A DNA stretch of 64,000 nucleotides from NCBI GenBank assembly GCA_965240325.2, contig OZ251244.1, forward strand, positions 806,001 to 870,000. Direction: 5' to 3'. Position 1 is the stretch's first letter. Each line of letters starts with the position of its first letter. Positions 21,709 to 32,367 of this stretch are shown piece by piece. This stretch comes from Rebecca billardiae RCC1528 (Eukaryota; Haptophyta). A program made the translations under genes and the position numbers. The notes beneath the pieces were generated by a model, which had not been told where the DNA came from, made no database searches, and was given only the letters and a program-made list of their open reading frames with translations.

Positions 21709-22321
21709 TATGGAGCGCTCGTTGGAACTTGGGCGCCGGTAGTTTGGCGCCCGCGCGGCGAGGGCGACGACGGGCGTACACGGGGCCCGCGGCGACGGGA
21801 AGCGCGCGGGCGCGGTCGAGAACGGCACGATCCGGACGCCTCTCGCCAGCCGCGGACGCGCACCGCGCCTCCTCCTCGCACGCTGCTAACTTGATCCGGG
21901 TTGAACGGTGGTTTTGCTGCCGACCAGCTCAAGTTCCACGGCTGGTCAAGGTTCGGCTTGCGACCTCGCCGCTGGTGCTTGCAAGAAGGTACACGAGTTG
22001 GTCGAACTCCCACGCACCCGCTCTGCGCTCGTCGACGCCCTCTGAAGGTGACTCGGGGTGCATGCCGGGCAGTGGAATGCAGTGGTTCGGCGTTGCCTCT
22101 CAGTCGTCCAGCGCGTAGGCCATGTAGCGCGGGTGTGGTGCGCGCATGGCCCGGTAATTCGGTCGCGGCATGTCTGTCTGGGCTGCCCAAGGCCTGCCGC
22201 ACCGCAAAGCGAGCGCTCAGGAGCGTGTGCCGACCGTGCCAGCCCCGCCGAGATGGGGCACTTCGCTGGGAAATGCGGTGTCAAGTTCCACCCCCGCTCA
22301 AGTTCCAACGAGCGCTCCATA
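21709..22321. mobile_element. 613-bp MITE-like element with perfect 23-bp terminal inverted repeats
   Basis: TATGGAGCGCTCGTTGGAAC at 21709 onward (23 bp to 21731) is repeated as an exact reverse complement at 22299-22321. If the outer TA is a target duplication, the element is a TA-inserting (Tc1/mariner- or Stowaway-like) non-autonomous transposon. Additional copies of the internal motif CAAGTTCCA lie near 21928 and 22281. No transposase frame is convincing inside. Its right end is only 26 bp from the start codon of the RAP-domain gene. Confidence 0.75.
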
Positions 22322-22346
22322 CTTATGTGGGCCCCTTTCGTCCACG

Positions 22347-24449
22347 ATGGCCGTCGTCGCGACGATGACGATGCTTCGCTGCTTGGTCGGCATGGTCGGC
22401 TGGGAGTGCGGCGCGATCGCGCCCGTGCGGAGGCGTCTGCGCGTGGCCGCGCCGGGCCGCCTGCTTGCGCGCAGCGTGGCCGCGGGCTCGCCGTCGCGGG
22501 CCGGTGACGCGCGCGCGAGCAGCGCGCGCCAAATCAACCACCTGCTCGTGCGCGCGGATGGCACGGAGCGCATCCTCAGCCTGTGCGCCGAGCACGCGCA
22601 CGAGCTGAGCATGGTGAACGAGGCGACCGCAATCTCGCGCATCGGCCGCACGCGCACGCCGCCAAGCCGCGAGCTGTGCGCCGACCCTCGCTTCCGCGCG
22701 CTGCTCGCGAGCGTCGAGCTGCGCATCGCCGGCGCGGCGGCGGACGGCGACGTGTACGGCCCTCGAGAGCTGGCGAACATGGCGCACGGCCTCGCGAAGC
22801 GGCGGCCCGGCGAGAGTGGGTCGGAGCGCACGCTGCGCACGATCGTGCGCGCGGCCGAGCCGCGCGTCGGCGACTGCAACGCGCAGGAGCTCGCCAACAT
22901 CGCGTGGGCGTGCGCCACCGCTGGCGTCGACGCGCCCGAGCTGTTCGCGAGCATCGCGCAAGCGGCCGAGGCGCGCATCGGCGAGTTCAAGGCGCAGGAG
23001 CTGGCCAACACGGCGTGGGCGTACGCAACGGCGGGCGTCGACGCGCCCGAGCTGTTCGCGAGCATCGCGCAAGCGGCCGAGGCGCGCATCGGCGAGTTCA
23101 AGGCGCAGGAGCTGTCCAACATGGCGTGGGCGTACGCAACGGCCGGCGCCGCCGCGCCACGGCTGTATGGCGCGATCGCGCGGGCAGCGATGGCGCAGCT
23201 CGCGCAGTTGAACACGCAGGCGATCACCAACCTGGCTTGGGCGTACGCCAGGGCAGGGGTCGACGCCACGCCGCTCTACGCGGCCCTCGCGCACCGGGCG
23301 GAGGGCTGCATCGACGAGTTTGATTCCAAGGGAATCGCCAACGTCGCGTGGGCGTTTGCGACCGCGGGCGCGCGCGCCCCCTCGCTCTACGCCGCGCTCG
23401 CGCGCGCGGCGGAGGCGCGGCTGGCGCACTTCACGAGCCAGGCGATGGCGAACGTGGCGTGGGCGTACGCCACCGCGGGCGTCTTCGCCCCGCGCCTGTA
23501 CGACGCGATCGCGCGCCACGCCGAGGCCCGGATGCGCGAGTTCAACGCGCACGAGCTCAAGAACACCGCGTGGGCGTTTGCGACCGCGCGGATGGACGCG
23601 CCGCGGCTCTTCGACGCACTCGCTCGGGAGAGCGAGGCGCGCATCGGCGAGTTCACGGCGCACGACCTGGCCACCACGGCCTGGGCGTACGCCACCGCCG
23701 GCGTCGACGCGCCGCGCCTCTTTGACGCGATCGCGCGCGCGAGCGAGGCGCGCCTCCCGACCCTCGGCGGGTGGCACCTCGCAAATTTGGCGTGGGCCAT
23801 CGCGCTGGCCGGGCAGCATCACGCGCACCTGGAGCTGCTGCTCGCGCTGAGCGAGCGGCACGTGCGCACGGTGCTCGCGCCGCACGCGGCGCTCGCGGCC
23901 GCGCGCGAGCGGCACGCCTCCGAGCGGCACGCGATCGCGCTCGCGCTGCTCACCGCGCGCAGCGACGCGCGTCTGCCATCGGACGCGCCCGCGCGCGCGC
24001 GCCTCGACTCGTTGCTGGCGGCGTGCCTGGCCGGCGACGCGCTTGGCGGCGGCGGCGGTGCGGGCGGGCCGGCGCGCACGCTGCCGTCGCACGCGCAGCG
24101 CGCGCTCTCCGCCGCGCTGCGCGCGCGCGGCTGGGCGCACGAGGAGGAGGTGCGCATCGGCGAGGGCGGGCTGCTCGTCGTGGACATGGCGTGCGCCGCG
24201 TCCAAGGTGGTTGTGGAGTACGACGGGCCGTCCCACTTTGTGACCGACCCGGCGACGGGCGCGGTGCGGCTAGACGGCAGCAGCAGCTGGAAGGCGCGAG
24301 TGCTCGAGTCGCTCGGCTGGCGCGTGCTGCGCGTGCCGTACACGCGGTACAACGTCCTCGCCGCTGGTCCGGACGCCCACGAGCAGAGGGAGAGGCTGGT
24401 GGACGAGATCGCAGCCCAGCTACTGGTGGCATCCGCGCGGGCGGACTGA
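22347..24449 (+). CDS. repeat protein with C-terminal RAP domain (organellar RNA-binding type)
   Basis: A single exon of 700 residues. After a basic N-terminus with hydrophobic start (targeting peptide likely) come nine or ten repeats of about 37 residues, each with a core like ANTAWAYATAGVDAP. These span residues about 150-500 and resemble the alpha-helical repeats of OPR/RAP-family proteins. The C-terminus has a RAP domain: VVVEYDGPSHFV, then SSWKARVLESLGWRVLRVPY. RAP-domain repeat proteins control processing, stability or translation of specific chloroplast or mitochondrial transcripts in algae and apicomplexans. Two neighbouring repeats share an identical 81-bp block (22923-23003 and 23034-23114), so the array is still duplicating. 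The start chosen is the first ATG after the MITE-like element. Confidence 0.85.
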   Translation: MAVVATMTMLRCLVGMVGWECGAIAPVRRRLRVAAPGRLLARSVAAGSPSRAGDARASSARQINHLLVRADGTERILSLCAEHAHELSMVNEATAISRIGRTRTPPSRELCADPRFRALLASVELRIAGAAADGDVYGPRELANMAHGLAKRRPGESGSERTLRTIVRAAEPRVGDCNAQELANIAWACATAGVDAPELFASIAQAAEARIGEFKAQELANTAWAYATAGVDAPELFASIAQAAEARIGEFKAQELSNMAWAYATAGAAAPRLYGAIARAAMAQLAQLNTQAITNLAWAYARAGVDATPLYAALAHRAEGCIDEFDSKGIANVAWAFATAGARAPSLYAALARAAEARLAHFTSQAMANVAWAYATAGVFAPRLYDAIARHAEARMREFNAHELKNTAWAFATARMDAPRLFDALARESEARIGEFTAHDLATTAWAYATAGVDAPRLFDAIARASEARLPTLGGWHLANLAWAIALAGQHHAHLELLLALSERHVRTVLAPHAALAAARERHASERHAIALALLTARSDARLPSDAPARARLDSLLAACLAGDALGGGGGAGGPARTLPSHAQRALSAALRARGWAHEEEVRIGEGGLLVVDMACAASKVVVEYDGPSHFVTDPATGAVRLDGSSSWKARVLESLGWRVLRVPYTRYNVLAAGPDAHEQRERLVDEIAAQLLVASARAD

Positions 24450-25736
24450 CCGGATGTCTTCGGATGGCGGCTGCTGGTCGATTTACTGCGCTGCTATGAC
24501 GACCGGTTCCGCGGCTGCGGGGCTTTCTGCGGTGTATCGTCAAGGGAGATCGAGCAGCATGAGCAGTGCTGCGCGCGCTGCCACCGGACAGCCACCCGCC
24601 AGAGTCCGCGGTCGGGCCGGGCGGCCCGCCGGCCGTGCCGGTCGCCCGGGGCGCCGCCGACGCTGATGGGGGCAGATGGGTGGCTGCCCGCCGCCGGAGT
24701 CACGCGGGCAGCAGCACTAGCAGGCGCAGCGCGGAGGCACTCCCCGATGCACTCAGCTCTGGCCAGTGCCGGTCGGCAGCCTGTCCAGTGATAGTCGGCG
24801 AGTCATAGTCGGAACTGGCGCAGGCCGTAGTAGTTAGTACTCATACTGTTAAGCTGAGTGCCTAACAGCCTAAGGCTGCTACTAGTACTACACTGATGAT
24901 GTAACACGCGCGCGGACACGGTGTGTAAGCGGCCGGTATATATAGGCGGTCGTATACGCCGCTAGTCGTCGTTATATCAAGTTCGTTGACTAATGAAACG
25001 ACAAACGTTCAAGTAAGTCACGGGCGGCCGCGGGCGCCGCGGCCCGCCCGGCCACTCAGAGCCCGTCGGCGCGCGGTCCGGGCCGGCGTCGGGTCCGGTA
25101 CGGACCGAGTCAGGACTGACTCGGACAGCACCGTCTAAGTGACAGTTAGTGTGAGTCTACAGTAGTGTCGCCAGCGGCGCCGCGCCGTCGGCGCTGACGG
25201 CTCGGAGTCGGGTACTACTACTATACGCCTCGCCCTCGAGGGCGTCAAGGTGGACCTCACCCAAGCGGCTGTCGCCCCCTGAATCGGCCTCTCCCATCTC
25301 CGCCCCGTGCGGAGGTCGCGGCCCGGCGGCGCGCGCGTCCCGGCGGTACACGACCGCTCCTGTCTGACTGACCGGGCCGCGCCAACGGCCCGCGCTCGGG
25401 GCGGCCCGCGGGGCGGCAGCCGCCCGCTTATTAATTTCTGCAATAATATAATATATATATTATATTAAATGCGCGCGAAACAAATCCGTCCGAATAAATA
25501 TTATATTATTATTATTATATTATAAATGAATAAATAATAGTAGTGTCGTTTTATTTCTTCTACTGCGACGATTTCACGGTACGGGCGACCACTCGGACCT
25601 GGCGCAGTCAGGAACAAGCTATGACTCAGTAGGAGAGAGCCGCCGAAGCGGCCAGTCTTTATGTCTGATGTCACATGCTGATGAAGATTGAAGGGTGCCG
25701 GGCTCGGACCCGAGGCGGCCTCAGCCACTTTTTAAC
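24450..25736. other. intergenic region with AT-rich island
   Basis: 1.29 kb between convergent genes. No coding region recognised. From about 25430 to 25560 there is a strong AT-rich island (ATAATATAATATATATATTA and similar), a sharp contrast with the surroundings and partly self-complementary. It could be a scaffold-attachment or replication-type region, but that is speculation. Confidence 0.55.
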
Positions 25737-26464
25737 TTAGAGCTCGTCCGCAGACTTCTTCGCCGGGACCTTGTCACCTGTGCATGGCGGGCAGTGCCGA
25801 ACAGCGAGTTGCAACGCAGTCGGTAAGCTTGCCGCCACGGCGCGCGTGTGTGCTGCAGGGGGCCGCACTATGGGGCGCGTGTGGGACGGCGCATGGCGCA
25901 CCCTTGATCTTCTTGATCTCCATCGTGAAGACGAGAACATCGCCGCCGCCGATCTTGGGCGGGCGACCACGGTCCCCATAGCCGAGGTCCGATGGAATGA
26001 ACATCTCCCACTTGTCACCCTCGACCATCAGCTGCATCGCCTCGGTCCAGCCTGCCGCCGTGGCATGGGCGTCGCACAGGCGCAGGCGGCGTCGCAACAG
26101 GGGTGAGGCGGAGGGGCTGTGCAGGGGGATGCGGACGCGCGGAGCGCGCACCCTTGATGACCTGGTTCGGCGCAAATGTAGCCGGCGTGCCACGATCGTA
26201 CGAGCTGTCGAACTTCGGGCCGTCCGGGTAGTTCTGTGCGGTACGACCCTCGTACATGCACTCGCACGGCGAGCCCACCGTGGGGTGCGAATCGCCGTCG
26301 CCCTTGCGCAGCACTCGGTATTGCAGGCCCGAGGACAACGTGATCACGCCCTCTTTGGCGGCGTTCTCCTCGAGGAATTTGATTCCAAACTCGTTTGATG
26401 CACGCGCCTCGCTTGCGAGGCCGACGAGCACGAACGCAATGACGGCGGCGGTAGTGCGCGCCAT
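25737..26464 (-). CDS. secreted/ER FKBP-type peptidyl-prolyl isomerase, paralogue A (tail SADEL)
   Basis: Three exons (26152-26464, 25902-26051, 25737-25777) join in phase to 167 residues. A signal peptide (TTAAVIAFVLVGLASEARA) precedes one FKBP domain: SGLQYRVLRKGDGDSHPTVG, YEGRTAQNYPDGPKFDSSYD, ATFAPNQVIKGWTEAMQLM, KWEMFIPSDLGYGDRGRPPK and VFTMEIKKIKG. This matches FkpA/FKBP22-like single-domain isomerases that assist folding in the ER lumen. The last exon encodes only GDKVPAKKSADEL, ending in a KDEL-like retrieval signal. Compared with its two paralogues it lacks the alpha-helical C-terminal exons. Intron 1 is nearly identical to that of paralogue B. The start lies 43 bp from the edge of a large palindrome. 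Confidence 0.9.
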
Positions 26465-26506
26465 GTTCCTTTAGCCGCGATGGCGCGCGCGCGGTCGCGA
26501 ACGAAA

Positions 26507-28046
26507 TTCATGCTCGGAAGTCCCACAGCGGGACTTCTCCGGGCCTGCGGTACTCGCCAGTGAAAACCTCCCGCGCCCCTCGAGATCATACGGAGTTGGC
26601 GGCGAGATCGCGCTCTTGCGGCGGGCGGCGGGCGGGCGGGAGCGCGCGCCGGCGCTCGCTCGCGCGCTCGCTGCCCGCAGCGCGCGCGTCAGGTCGTCGC
26701 GAGCGCTTGCGCACCGGCGCTAGGGCGCGTGCCACCTGCGCACGCCGCTGGTTCGCGCCTGCGCGCTGCTCCGCCGCTGCGGCGCTTGCGAGCGCTCGCG
26801 GTGTCCTGCGCTGGTTCCGGGCCGCGTCGAAAGCCTGGTTGTGCGGCCAGCCAAGTGTGGCGTTTGCGGCTTGGCGCGCGAGCGCGCGACGCAGCGGATG
26901 GCGCGTGTGAGCCGTCCAGCCAGCGTCACTCGCCTCGTGCGCCGCGTGCCGACCGCGAGACCCAGATTCGACGCCGAGCGCTGCTCGGTCACGGTGAGAC
27001 GGGTCGGCGCTCCGCATCGCAGAGCCGCGCGTGGTCGCGCAGAAGAGGCCGCGCGTGGCCGGCGCGGCCGCTGTGTGCCGTGGTCTAGACTTCAATCGCG
27101 TCCTCAGTTGCTTGCCTCGCCCAAGCGGTCACGCCGCACTCACGAGTGGGCGACTTGACCTGACTCTGCGTGCCGGGCCGTATCTCGTGCCGCCAGCAGT
27201 GGGCTCGAACAAATCCATCCTACTCCATTGGTAGACGGCTTCAAGAACTCGATGGTTATGGTCTGGTAGCGCGCTGATGACACGTGCACGATCTCCGTGA
27301 GCGCAGCTCTTCCACGCAAGGGCTTATGTGGCTACGATCGGTGACGGCGTGACCTCGAGACACCTTCCGGAATCCACCTCACGTGTCACGCGCTGTGTAC
27401 GGGCAGAAGATGAGTGACCGCTTGGGCGAGGCAAGCGTTCTCACCTACTGCGGACGCAATTGACGTCTAGACCACGGCACACAGCGGCCGCGCCGGCCAC
27501 GCGCGGCCTCTTCTGCGCGACCACGCGCGGCTCTGCGATGCGGAGCGCCGACCCGTCTCACCGTGACCGAGCAGCGCTCGGCGTCGAATCTGGGTCTCGC
27601 GGTCGGCACGCGGCGCACGAGGCGAGTGACGCTGGCTGGACGGCTCACACGCGCCATCCGCTGCGTCGCGCGCTCGCGCGCCAAGCCGCAAACGCCACAC
27701 TTGGCTGGCCGCACAACCAGGCTTTCGACGCGGCCCGGAACCAGCGCAGGACACGGCGAGCGCTCGCAAGCGCCGCAGCGGCGGAGCAGAGCGCGCAGGC
27801 GCGAACCAGCGGCGTGCGCAGGTGGCACGCGCCCTAGCGCCGGTGCGCAAGCGCTCGCGACGACCTGACGCGCGCGCTGCGGGCAGCGAGCGCGCGAGCG
27901 AGCGCCGGCGCGCGCTCCCGCCCGCCGCCCGCCGCAAGAGCGCGATCTCGCCGCCAACTCCGTATGATCTCGAGGGGCGCGGGAGGTTTTCACTGGCGAG
28001 TACCGCAGGCCCGGAGAAGTCCCGCTGTGGGACTTCCGAGCATGAA
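26507..28046. repeat. 1.54-kb palindrome (two arms of about 630 bp)
   Basis: The left arm 26507-27132 and right arm 27414-28046 are near-perfect reverse complements, separated by a 281-bp unique spacer. The outer ends (TTCATGCTCGGAAGTCCCAC on the left) match very closely. The inner 50 bp show a few substitutions and a short indel. No protein domain is visible in arms or spacer. The structure fits a fold-back transposon with long terminal inverted repeats or an inverted duplication. It lies between FKBP paralogues A and B. Confidence 0.92.
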
Positions 28047-29166
28047 AATGTTGATGATGGACGAAACCGAGCCGCGTATTTGTAAGCCCCTTGTTTCAGG
28101 CCTGTTTTATTTCTACCTGATTCCATTTACTATGTCACGGCGACAAACCCGTGCCCGCCAGTGGGAATCGGTGTCACGCCCCGCTCGGGGACGCAAAGGC
28201 TCCGGCGGGAAGCCGAGACGCACGACTCCGAGGGTCACGCTGCACTCAGCGAGGAGTGCTGAGTGCAGCGATCTAGCTCCGGTGTCGCCGCTCGCAGCCG
28301 TTGAGGAGGAGTTGCGTCCCCGAGCAAGGCACCATGGGTCATCCCAGAACTCTCCGCGCGCTCGCGCCTGCGCCGCGAGCGCTTGATGCAGGCTTGTTCT
28401 CATCAATTTGGCCAAGACCGCAGCCTGCCAGATGCGCGAAGACGCGTGCATACGCCTTTCGGCGTGTCATGGGTGCGTGTGGCACGCATCGTGTCGTAGT
28501 CTACGCCGAGGAGGCGTGACAATCCGGCCAGCCGACCTGCCGCGATCACGTTCAAATGCAGGCGGCAGGCTGCATGCGAGCACACGCAACGGAAGCATCT
28601 CAAGCTCGACAAGGTAGTGGCGGCGGAGCGTGTAGAGATGGTTTCGATGGCAGACTAGCTTTCTATCAACCGGTCTTGGTCGTCACATGGCACGGGCTAA
28701 ACGCAGCCAGCACAAAGTGCTTGCAGCTTGCAGCGGGCCCGCCGCTGCCGCCTTCACGCCGCGGCTCGCCGTCGCGCACGTGCGCCGCAAGTTACCCCTG
28801 TGTCAAGGCGAACGGCACCTCGGCAAGTGGAAGCAGCATGTCTTGGCAACGTCTTTCGCCACAGCTCAGCGTCTGAGTACGAGGATGTGCCAACGACGTG
28901 CCGCGGGGCCGCCACTACTCTGCACCACCGCCGGCACCCGCACCAGTGGGCTGAAGCCGCCATTTTACCGCGTTTTGGCTGATGTCGCCGTTGGGCTCTC
29001 GTAGAATTGAAACAGGCCTTCAACATTACATTACGTCTTGTGCCCTTATTCCGGCTTCCGGCCGCCTTCCGCGGACGACTGTGACTCGGGATCATATGAC
29101 TATCACTATGCGTGCCGATGGCCGGCGCCGTGGCGCAGTGCGACACCGACACGGATCACGCGACAA
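28047..29166. other. intergenic region, palindrome to FKBP paralogue B
   Basis: 1.1 kb with no supported gene. Lower in GC than the genes. Short frames exist on both strands (for example 28687-29004 plus) but have no domain. It may be a remnant of the same insertion as the palindrome. Confidence 0.45.
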
Positions 29167-30188
29167 TCACAGCTCGTCCTTCTTGCCATCGGTGATCATC
29201 TTCTGCAGCAGCTTGGCGCGCAGCAGCATCCACGACGCCTTGTCCGCCTTGATCTTGGACGTGCCCGAGATCCGCTGCAGCCGCTCGAGCTCCTGGGCGC
29301 GCTCCTCGTCCGTCTTTGCGCGCATCTTCTCCACATACTCACGCTCCTAAACGCGCGCGCGCGCGTGGAGGGAGGGGAGGGGGGGGGGGAGCCGAGCGCA
29401 TGCGAGTCAGCCTCGGCACTCCGCCTCGCACGCTCAAGCCGCCGTGCGCTCGGCGTGCGCACCCGGTCTGTACAGCCGTCGAGCGAGGCGACGTCGCAGC
29501 GGCTGGCAGGCTTGGTACCCCCTGCGCACGTGCGTCAGCCGCGCGCGGCGCGTCAGCCGACAGCCCGCCGTTCCGCACGCACGGCCACGCCGCAGGCGCA
29601 GGCCACGGCGGCCACGCACGCGCGGGCGCACCCTTGATGCTCATAATCTCCATCGTAAAGATGAGGGCATCGCCGCCGCCGATATTGGGCGGACTGCCCC
29701 TGTCGCCGTAGCCGAGGTCCGATGGAATGAACATCTCCCACTTGTCACCCTCGACCATCAGCTGCATCGCCTCGGTCCAGCCTGCCGCCGTGACGAGGGC
29801 GTCGCACAGGCGCAGGCGGCGTCGCAACAGGGGTGAGGCGGAGGGGCTGTGCAGGGGGAGGCGGACGCGCGGAGCGCGCACCCTTGATGACCTGGTTCGG
29901 CGCGAATGTTGTTGGATCGCCACGATCGTACGAGCTGTCGAACTTCGGGCCGTCCGGGTAGTTCTGTGCGGTACGGCCCTCGTAGTGGCACTCGCACGGT
30001 GAGTTCGCCAGGGGGTGAGCGTCGCCGTGGCCGCGGCGCAGCACGCGGTACTGCAGGCCCGACGGCAGCGTGATCACGCCCTCTTTGGCGGCGTTCTCCT
30101 CGAGGAACTTGGTTCCAAACTCGTTGGTGGCCAGCACCCCGCCGATGGCGGCGAGGAAGAGCGACCAGCGCGCAGCGGCGGTCCCCAT
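29167..30188 (-). CDS. secreted/ER FKBP-type peptidyl-prolyl isomerase, paralogue B (tail KDEL)
   Basis: Four exons (29882-30188, 29632-29781, 29463-29521, 29167-29346) join in phase to 231 residues. A signal peptide (WSLFLAAIGGVLA) leads into an FKBP domain very like that of paralogue A. Exon 3 adds a short Cys-bearing linker (SRCDVASLDGCTDR). Exon 4 adds a charged helix (EREYVEKMRAKTDEERAQEL...) that ends MITDGKKDEL, a canonical ER retention signal. The protein should therefore be an ER-resident proline isomerase. Exon 3 and exon 4 have counterparts in paralogue C, which confirms them despite their small size. The first intron is almost the same, base for base, as that of paralogue A. Confidence 0.9.
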
Positions 30189-30697
30189 GCTGATTGCTGG
30201 TCTCGATCGGCGGCCGATGGCGGGCCTTCGCTCACAGCGCTTGCCACGTCAGCGCTGCGCCAACAGGCTGAGCTGTGCCGAGCAGGGCGCCAAAAAAGGC
30301 GCGCAGCATTGACGCACGACCATCCGTGGCCCGTTGCTGACTTGCTGCTGCATGTACGCAGCGGCCCTACTGACTGCTCGCGGCATCGCGCGCACAATCG
30401 ACCAATGCCACGCCGGTGCCAGTAGCGGCATGACGCATGCCAGTTGAGTTGCTCTGCCCAGCCAGGGCTGCGGGCCCCCGGCGCCGTCCCCGGGGCACGG
30501 GTGCTCTCACTCATGTCTCAATCTCATCACGGACTCCGCGCGGGCCGTGCCGCGCGGGTCTTCGACATCAATATATTCGGCCGCAACTGCAAGCGCCGGT
30601 GCACCACGCGGTCCGCCCGTGCGTCTTGCACGCGGAGGCACATGGAGTGCGGGCATCAGCGCCAACGGCGCAGGTCGCGCGCGCGATCGACGCCGGA
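30189..30697. other. intergenic region between FKBP paralogues B and C
   Basis: 509 bp holding the promoter side of paralogue B and the 3' flank of C. No gene or repeat recognised. Confidence 0.5.
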
Positions 30698-31942
30698 TCA
30701 CAGCTCCTCCTTCAGCTTCGCGCTCGCCGCCGCCGCCATCTTCCGTAGCAGTATCGTGCGCCTCAGCATCCAAGCCGCCTTCTCCGCCTTCATCTCAGGC
30801 GTGTCGACGAGCGTTCGCTGCAGCCGCTCTAGCTCGTCGTTGCGCTCCGCCTCCGTCTTTGCGCGCATCTCCTCGAGGTAGCCGCGCTCCTGCGGGCGGA
30901 ATGCGGGCGTGGTGGCGCCGATCGAGCGCGGGAGCAGGCAGGCGGGTGGGTCAGTCAGTGAGTCAGTCAGTCAGTCAGCGGGTGTGCACCGTCCAGCAGC
31001 GGTGGGGCATGCGTGCCTGGCGTGGGCCCTGGGCACAGCCCCATGCATGGCCGGTCGCCATGCCTGCCGAGAGAGGGGCTCCACGCGCGGGACTGCAGTC
31101 GCGCATTGTGGGTGGGTGGGCGGGTGAGTGCTCGTCGCTCACCTGCTCTGTGCACCCGTCCAGCGAGCCGACGTCGCACTCCGAAATGAGCGTCTTGTTG
31201 GGCCCTGCACACGCGCGTTAGGCGCCAGCAGGGCGCGTGAGCGCTCGATGGGCACGCCACGCGCTCGCCGCATCCGGGCTGCAGCACGGCCGCGCGTGCG
31301 CGGAGGGGCAGCTGGCGGGTCCGTCCGTCAGCCGGGCACTCACCCTTGATCTGAACAATCTCGAGTGTGATCACGACGGCGTCTCCCGGCTGGATCTTGG
31401 GCGGGGCGCCGCCCGCGCCGTAGCCGAGCTCGGCTGGGATGAAGAACTCCCATTTGTCGCCCTCGACCATCATCATCATGGCATCCTTCCAGCCTGGCCT
31501 CGGCAGGCCGAGAGCCAGGCCACAGGGTGAGGCAGGCATGGACGTGAGGCCAAGCGGCGGCGCGTGCCAGGCGGCGCCGCGCGCGGCAGGGCGCTGGGGG
31601 GCGGCTGTGAGAGCACGCACCTGGGATGGCATCTTTGGGTGCAAAGCTATCCGTTGCACCGCGATCATACGAGCTCTCAAACTTCGGCCCGTCCGGGTAG
31701 TTCTGCGCAGTGCGGCCCTCGTAGTGGCAAGCGCACGACGTCTCGAACTTTGGATGCGCGTCGCCGAGGCCGCGGCGTAGGATGCGGTACTGCAGCCCGG
31801 AGGGCAGCGTGATCACGCCCTCCTTGTCAGCATTCTGACTCAGGAACTTCTTCCCGTACGCGTTAGTCGCCGCTAGCGCCCCGCCAAGGGCGGCGAGGCA
31901 GAGCCACCAGCGTGCAGCTGCGACCGTGAACAGCGCCATCAT
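30698..31942 (-). CDS. secreted/ER FKBP-type peptidyl-prolyl isomerase, paralogue C (tail KEEL)
   Basis: Four exons (31621-31942, 31344-31493, 31143-31204, 30698-30889) join in phase to 241 residues. Signal peptide MMALFTVAAARWWLCLAALG is followed by the FKBP domain (SGLQYRILRRGLGDAHPKFE, HYEGRTAQNYPDGPKFESSY, KWEFFIPAELGYGAGGAPPK, VVITLEIVQIKG). A small exon then encodes GPNKTLISECDVGSLDGCTE. The last exon is a charged helix ending KLKEEL, close to KDEL but with a second glutamate, so ER retrieval is likely but less certain than for B. It is the most diverged of the three tandem copies. The ATG at 31942 is the first in frame. Confidence 0.88.
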
Positions 31943-32367
31943 GCGGTATCGTATCGACACGTCAAGCGCTTGACGTCCCGTCTGGCCGGGCAGCTTCCGG
32001 CCGCCCGGGCGGTTGTCCCGGGCCGCATTTCATATATTATTGCTGCTGCGCATTATTTTTTCATCGTCATCGCATCGCATCATCAGACTAGGGACACAGT
32101 CGCGGTAGTGTGCCAGTGAGCAGTGCAGACCGCCGTCATCAGCATCAGTACGGCCAGCCGCGCGTGTGGATGATGCTGATTGCTGACGGGCACGGCCCGG
32201 CAGCCAGGCCGTGCCACTGCCACACTGTGGCGCGGGCAGGCGTCGGACTCGACGGCGCCGGCACGCGTGCCACGTCGCGGCCGCGGATGGCGGCGCACGT
32301 AGCCGATGTCGTGGGAGTACCTCCCCAGCCGTCTCGTCAGGGCGCTGACTCGAAGCGATCCTGCGTC
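31943..32367. other. intergenic region upstream of FKBP C
   Basis: About 425 bp separating FKBP C from the 3' end of the MLO-like gene, both on the minus strand. Contains a short AT-rich patch (32030-32060). Nothing else recognised. Confidence 0.5.

Noticed and set aside
21243-22202. 319-codon minus-strand frame before the RAP gene
   Set aside because: It runs through the MITE-like element and its inverted ends, and shows no domain; it is an accidental open frame.
27185-27240. tRNA-like stretch (GGGCTCGAACAAATCC) in the palindrome spacer
   Set aside because: No acceptor stem, D-arm or anticodon stem can be paired around it.
28687-29004. 105-codon plus-strand frame between the palindrome and FKBP B
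   Set aside because: No domain and no partner exons; probably chance or relic sequence.
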